From contig NZ_JAGGLR010000011.1 of the NCBI RefSeq assembly GCF_017874715.1, positions 186,001 through 250,000 on the forward strand: a DNA stretch of 64,000 nt, in the 5' to 3' direction. Both the position numbers and the translations under genes were made by a program. The notes beneath the pieces were generated by a model. The model was not told where the DNA came from and ran no database searches. It saw nothing but the letters and a program-made list of their open reading frames with translations. Below are positions 60,201-64,000 of this stretch, in pieces. The first letter of the stretch is position 1. Every line of letters starts with the position of its first letter. Source of the stretch: Streptomyces iranensis. GTDB lineage: Bacteria > Actinomycetota > Actinomycetes > Streptomycetales > Streptomycetaceae.

Positions 60201-60236
60201 ATCATACCTATGATGGAAATGGAGCATAGGTATGAT
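60201..60236. promoter_or_regulatory. Tandem GntR operator, 12-base perfect inverted arms
   Basis: ATCATACCTATG (60201-60212) and CATAGGTATGAT (60225-60236) are exact reverse complements separated by 12 bases. Each arm with its neighbours is itself a smaller palindrome (ATCATA-CC-TATGAT), as expected for two dimer sites. It lies between the divergent gntR gene and the ABC operon. Confidence 0.85.
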
Positions 60237-60350
60237 GCTTTCCGCTGACAAGGCCCTGCCAGTACGATCACCTCCGACGGCGCTGACGCCGTCACGCGTG
60301 GAGTTCCGCACCGGCGTAGGGCCGTCATACGAGGACACCGAGGAGAACGA

Positions 60351-61073
60351 GTGGGCAGGCTCAGCGACCAGGTCGTGGCACAACTGCGACAGGCGATCGT
60401 GCACGAGGAGTACGCACCGGGCAGCCGGATGCCCACCGCGGAATCGCTCGCGGAATCGCTCGGGGTCTCCCGGAGCGTCGTGCGCGACGCTCTGCGGACG
60501 CTGTCGTCCATGGGGTTGGTCGAGGTGCGGCAGGGGCACGGCATCTTTGTCGCCGTCCCGCGCGACGACATCCTCACCACCGCCCTGACGCTGCGGATGC
60601 AGCGTTCGGACGTCACCATCGGCGAGGTTCTCGCCGCCCGGGTCACGCTCGAGTCAACGCTTGCCGCCGAGGCTGCGCGGGTGCGTGACGATGAGACGCT
60701 GCGGCCGCTTCGCGGGCATCTGCGGCGGTTCGAGGACGGGGTCCGGGCCAAGGACTGGCCGACGGCGCATCAGGAGCACCTGCAGTTCCACCTGTCGATC
60801 ATCAGGGCACTGCGGCTGCCCGCGCTGGAGTTGCTGATCGAACCGCTTCAGGAGCTGATCATCGTCAGCTCCATCCCCCCGGAGCCGGAGAGCGGGGAAC
60901 AGTGGGGCATCGGCTCGCACGACCCGATTGTCGAGGCGCTGGAGTCCGGGGACCCCGAGGCCGCGCGGACAGCGGTGCGCGATCACTTCCGGTACGCGGA
61001 GTCGCCTCCCTACCGTGAATACGGCCAGACACCGTTCCGTGACGTCAGGTCGGTCCTCGCAGGACTCCGTTAG
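60351..61073 (+). CDS. GntR family regulator, FCD subfamily
   Basis: A 240-residue repressor: winged helix (residues 5-70, AESLAESLGVSRSVVRDALRTLSSMGLVE) and an FCD effector domain with metal-binding candidates in HQEHLQFHLSII and SHDPIVEAL. The GTG start has GAGGAG close upstream. It is divergent from the amino-acid importer operon; the paired palindrome between them is the obvious operator, so the operon should be induced by the imported compound. Confidence 0.9.
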   Translation: MGRLSDQVVAQLRQAIVHEEYAPGSRMPTAESLAESLGVSRSVVRDALRTLSSMGLVEVRQGHGIFVAVPRDDILTTALTLRMQRSDVTIGEVLAARVTLESTLAAEAARVRDDETLRPLRGHLRRFEDGVRAKDWPTAHQEHLQFHLSIIRALRLPALELLIEPLQELIIVSSIPPEPESGEQWGIGSHDPIVEALESGDPEAARTAVRDHFRYAESPPYREYGQTPFRDVRSVLAGLR

Positions 61074-61125
61074 GTCTTCCTGGCGGGCCCGTTGGGGGTC
61101 TCTGGCGAACCGGGCGAAGGGTATG

Positions 61126-63669
61126 TCATCCGCCGTCCTGTTGTAGATGGAGCAGGAGGAGGGCGATGTCATCGCTCCGGGGGTCGGTGTGTGGGTCGTG
61201 GTGGATGAGAGTGTCGGCCAGGGTGGTCATGGGCTGGTCCGGGGCCTGCGTGAGCTGGTCGGCGAGGTTGGCGGTCGCGTCGTCGAGGTCGATGTCGGGA
61301 CTTTCGACCAGACCGTCGGTGTAGAGGGCCAGCACGGCACCGGGCGGCAGGGGTATCTCGGTGGCCGGGTAGTCGGTGTCGGGATCGATGCCCAGCAGGA
61401 GGCCGGGTGGCAGGTGGAGGATCTCGGTGTGGCCGTCGGGGTGGCGCAGGAGTGGGGGCGGGTGGCCGGCGGTGGCCAGGTGGGCAAGGTGGTGTGCCAG
61501 GTCGATATGGGCGTAGAGGCAGCTGGTGAACAGGCCGGGGTCGAGGTCGGTGAGCAGGCGGTTGGTGCGGGCCAGGACTTCGCCGGGAGGTGCGCCGGCG
61601 GTGGCGTGGACGGCCGTGCGGACCTGTCCCATGAGGACGGCGGCGTTCACGTTGTGGCCTTGGACGTCGCCGATGGCCGCGGCGACGGTGGTGGCGTCGC
61701 AGCGGATGAGGTCGTAGAAGTCGCCGCCGATGTCCATGCCGCGGGCCGTGGGCAGATAGCGGGCCGCCACCTCCAGTCCGGGCACGGTGGGGAGGGTGGC
61801 GGGGAGCAGGCCGCTCTGCAGACTGTGGGCGAGCTGGTGTTCGGCGTCGTAGAGGCGGGCGCGGTCGAGGGCCTGGGCGATCAGTCCGGCGAGAGAGGTC
61901 AGCACGGCGCGTTCGTCGGGGGTGAAGTCGTGGGGCTGGTCGTAGGAGACCACGCAGCAGCCGACCGGGCGGCTGGAGGCCAGGAGCGGCAGGAAGGCCC
62001 AGGCCGCCCTCCTGGTCAGCCGCGGGATGTCGGGGGCGAGCTGCTCCATTTCGCGGGGGGAGGCGAAAAAGAGGGGTACTCCCGTGGTCACGGCGCGCAC
62101 GGTAGGGGCCGACTCGTCCCGGAAGGGAGGGATGTCGAGGCGGCTGATGACCTTGGGCGGGTAGCCGCGGTGGCCGACGACACGCAACCGGTCGCCCTCG
62201 GCGACGGACAGGACGAAGCCCTGGGCGCCGAAGGCCGGCAGGACCAGGTCGGCGGTCAGCTCGACCACGTCCCGCACGCTGACGGCCTTGGTGAGCGCGC
62301 CGGCCAGGTGCATCAGGTCGTACAGTGTGCCGGCCCGGGTCGGTGTGGCGATGTTCGCTCTGCGCCCCGGCTCCGGGTGGTCCATGGGGGCGGTGTGGTC
62401 GGCGGGGGAGACGCGCACGCTGACTCCGGAGGCGTCCGGGCAGAGCTGGAAGGACAGCCACCGGTCCGGCGGGCGCAGGGCGGTGAAGGACGTGGGCCGG
62501 CGGCCGAGGACCGCGGCCCGGTAGCGGTCTTCGAAGACCGGGTCGTCCAGCCATGGCAGTGCCTCCCACAGCGGTGCGCCCAGCAGCTCCGGGACGCTGC
62601 CACCTACCAGGTCGGCGGCGGTGGTGCTGATGAAGGCGATCCGGCCCCGCGCATCCAGTACGCAACAGCCCTCCGTAAGGCGGTCGGCGAAGCCCACCGC
62701 GGCCCGCGCGGCGGTCCGGGCCCGCGGTGGGACCGCCACATGCGGCTCCTCGGGTGATATCGGGTGCCCGTCCGCGGCGGCATGCCGCAGGAGCGCGCCC
62801 GCACGGTCGCAGGTGGAGCGGATCACGGCGCGCTCATGCGCGCTCAGGTGCGATGGGCGCGGTTCGGGCCACAGCAGCACCAGTCCGCCCCAAGCGGTGG
62901 TACCGAAGGTGACCGGTGCGGCGGCCAGCGCCACGGGGTAGGGCCATACCAGCGCTGCCCTCGGGTAGCGGCGCGCGAGCTCTGCCTGGCTGGCGAGCCA
63001 CACCAGGCGCCGCTCACGGACCGCGTCCGCCACGGGACCCGAGGCCGGAAGCAGCAACCGTTCCCAGAGCGCGGTGATCTTTGGCGGCACCCCGGTCGTC
63101 ATGGCCAGCCGCAGCACCTGCCCGCCCGGCGGCAGCAGGTACACCAGACCCGCTGACGCGTCTGTCGCCCGCACCGCCGCGCACAGGAGCGCGTCCAGCA
63201 GCTCCATACCGGAGCCGACAGCAGGCGTGGTGTCGTCCCGCGGCCCCCGGCCCTCTCCCGGGAGGTCGTGCACATGCCCGAAGCGGCGCCTGGCCGCCTC
63301 GCCGCTGGTCCCCAGGGCGGCGCCGATCCGCGCCCAGCTGGCTCCAGCCTGCCGATCGGCGAGCACCGCATACCGCACCAGCCGGTCAGCCAGCCCGGGA
63401 ACCTCCGCCACGGCGGCACAGTGACAGCCCACCGCGGCCTCCCGCGCCGGGGACAGATCATTCGTCTGCCGGGCTACCGCCTGAACCCGGGCCAGCAGGT
63501 CCGCGCCCGCGAGCACCATCGTCTGCCGCGTCCGGGCCGCCGTCGGCCATCGATGCCGAGCCCGCCAGGCCGCCTGTCGGTGAGCTGGGCTGCAATACCG
63601 CCGATTGTGGCCGGCCTGATCCGGTAGCAGCGCATCGCACCATTGGCACCGAACATCACCCATATCCAC
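61126..63669 (-). CDS. SpoIIE-type PP2C phosphatase with zinc-ribbon/HTH, GAF, PAS and GAF modules
   Basis: An 847-residue cytoplasmic signalling protein. Order: N-terminal cysteine cluster (C8, C11, C26 in a CxxC...YCSPAHR pattern) and a helix-turn-helix-like GASWARIGAALGTSGEAARRRF (about 112-133), a GAF-like region (about 160-290), a PAS domain (about 320-420, LDARGRIAFISTTAADLVGG), a second GAF (about 440-600) and a C-terminal SpoIIE domain with metal acids in ARGMDIGGDFYDLI and AAIGDVQGHN. Streptomyces have many SpoIIE phosphatases that dephosphorylate anti-anti-sigma factors, but the DNA-binding-type head is unusual. The start may be GTG 63669 or the ATG two codons later. Confidence 0.88.
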   Translation of the reverse strand: MDMGDVRCQWCDALLPDQAGHNRRYCSPAHRQAAWRARHRWPTAARTRQTMVLAGADLLARVQAVARQTNDLSPAREAAVGCHCAAVAEVPGLADRLVRYAVLADRQAGASWARIGAALGTSGEAARRRFGHVHDLPGEGRGPRDDTTPAVGSGMELLDALLCAAVRATDASAGLVYLLPPGGQVLRLAMTTGVPPKITALWERLLLPASGPVADAVRERRLVWLASQAELARRYPRAALVWPYPVALAAAPVTFGTTAWGGLVLLWPEPRPSHLSAHERAVIRSTCDRAGALLRHAAADGHPISPEEPHVAVPPRARTAARAAVGFADRLTEGCCVLDARGRIAFISTTAADLVGGSVPELLGAPLWEALPWLDDPVFEDRYRAAVLGRRPTSFTALRPPDRWLSFQLCPDASGVSVRVSPADHTAPMDHPEPGRRANIATPTRAGTLYDLMHLAGALTKAVSVRDVVELTADLVLPAFGAQGFVLSVAEGDRLRVVGHRGYPPKVISRLDIPPFRDESAPTVRAVTTGVPLFFASPREMEQLAPDIPRLTRRAAWAFLPLLASSRPVGCCVVSYDQPHDFTPDERAVLTSLAGLIAQALDRARLYDAEHQLAHSLQSGLLPATLPTVPGLEVAARYLPTARGMDIGGDFYDLIRCDATTVAAAIGDVQGHNVNAAVLMGQVRTAVHATAGAPPGEVLARTNRLLTDLDPGLFTSCLYAHIDLAHHLAHLATAGHPPPLLRHPDGHTEILHLPPGLLLGIDPDTDYPATEIPLPPGAVLALYTDGLVESPDIDLDDATANLADQLTQAPDQPMTTLADTLIHHDPHTDPRSDDIALLLLHLQQDGG

Positions 63670-63854
63670 ACATTACGCCCGTATGGGGTGACGGCGGCGC
63701 GCCCTGAGTGAGAACGAGGCCGGGTGAAACGGCTATCTTGCCCGGTGCATGCCAATGATGCGAAAATCCGGAAATCGATGCCTGCCCGTGAGCCGTTCGG
63801 CGAACCGGGCACGACCCACGCTCGGCCGGCTGATCTCGACAGCAAGGGAGTGGC

Positions 63855-64000
63855 GTGTTAGGCGCACTGAGGTTCAGGCACGTGTCCGTGGCGGCGACGG
63901 CGGCCGTCCTCGCGCTCCTTCTCCCCGGCTGCGGCGCCGACGGCCAACCGGGCGGAAGCGGCCCCGCCGCCTCCGCGTCGCTCGACCCCGAGGCGGACTT
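63855..64000 (+). CDS. Lipoprotein, 5' portion only (continues beyond window)
   Basis: The frame from GTG 63855 begins MLGALRFRHVSVAATAAV, a signal peptide whose hydrophobic core is followed by LLLPGC, a lipobox, then a Gly/Ser/Ala-rich mature start. AAGGGAG lies just upstream. Codon 2 is TTA, which is rare in Streptomyces and requires the bldA tRNA; a later GTG at 63885 would avoid it. The protein's function is not visible in the 48 residues present. It is divergent from the SpoIIE phosphatase gene. Confidence 0.65.
   Translation, partial: MLGALRFRHVSVAATAAVLALLLPGCGADGQPGGSGPAASASLDPEAD

Overview
The window is high-GC actinobacterial DNA, almost certainly a Streptomyces chromosome. The evidence is strong third-position G/C bias in every convincing gene, GTG starts, ATGA/GTGA gene overlaps, Tat signal peptides on solute-binding proteins and hydrolases, and many LacI, GntR and LysR regulators. 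No tRNA, rRNA, CRISPR array or housekeeping operon was recognised. The content (sugar, peptide and amino-acid scavenging islands, IS remnants, single-gene modules) fits an accessory or arm-proximal region. No gene-free stretch exceeds 300 bases; the longest, upstream of msrA and before lacI at 42895, is about 290 bases.

Layout. 0-6.1 kb: a serine hydrolase cut by the window edge, an MFS exporter, a lipoprotein between two decayed IS5-type elements that both start right after a CTAG containing a stop codon, a small membrane protein, an AI-2E family permease and a SAM methyltransferase. 6.1-7.5 kb: an IS200/IS605-type element carrying an intact TnpB; its right end supplies the last codons and the stop of the neighbouring dehydrogenase. 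7.5-13 kb: an operon of a methanofuran-type furan synthase (MfnB homologue), aldehyde dehydrogenase and alcohol dehydrogenase, with a LysR regulator and a divergent EamA exporter. 13-15.6 kb: NTF2-like, VWA and SagB-like nitroreductase genes.

15.6-29.8 kb: a roughly 12.8-kb leftward hemicellulose operon (Gfo/Idh oxidoreductase, sugar ABC importer, DUF624 protein, GH2, Tat-exported GH67 alpha-glucuronidase, secreted GH43) opposite a LacI regulator with a clear operator. 29.8-36.8 kb: a second leftward island of MHS transporter, sulfatase and secreted Asp-box (sialidase or exo-arabinanase fold) protein, coupled by ATGA/GTGA overlaps, with two overlapping lacI genes behind it. 37-42.6 kb: small standalone genes, a GntR-SDR-glutamine amidotransferase set, an EF-hand protein, two apparently 5'-truncated genes and msrA. 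42.9-48.7 kb: LacI, ADP-ribosylglycohydrolase and a sugar ABC importer as a compact rightward operon.

48.7-54 kb: M20 deacylase, N-acyl-D-amino-acid deacylase and MHS transporter, divergent from a LysR gene, which points to N-acyl (D-)amino acid scavenging. 54-61 kb: a leftward amino-acid ABC importer, M20 amidohydrolase and PLP C-S lyase operon, divergent from a GntR gene with a paired operator; this looks like uptake and dismantling of N-acylated S-substituted cysteines. 61-64 kb: a SpoIIE-type phosphatase with an unusual N-terminus and the start of a lipoprotein gene.

The best candidates for under-described biology are the MfnB-ALDH-ADH furan operon, the ABC-M20-C-S lyase operon, the ADP-ribosylglycohydrolase/ABC operon, and a LacI operator copied inside the regulator's own reading frame through two adjacent rare valine codons.
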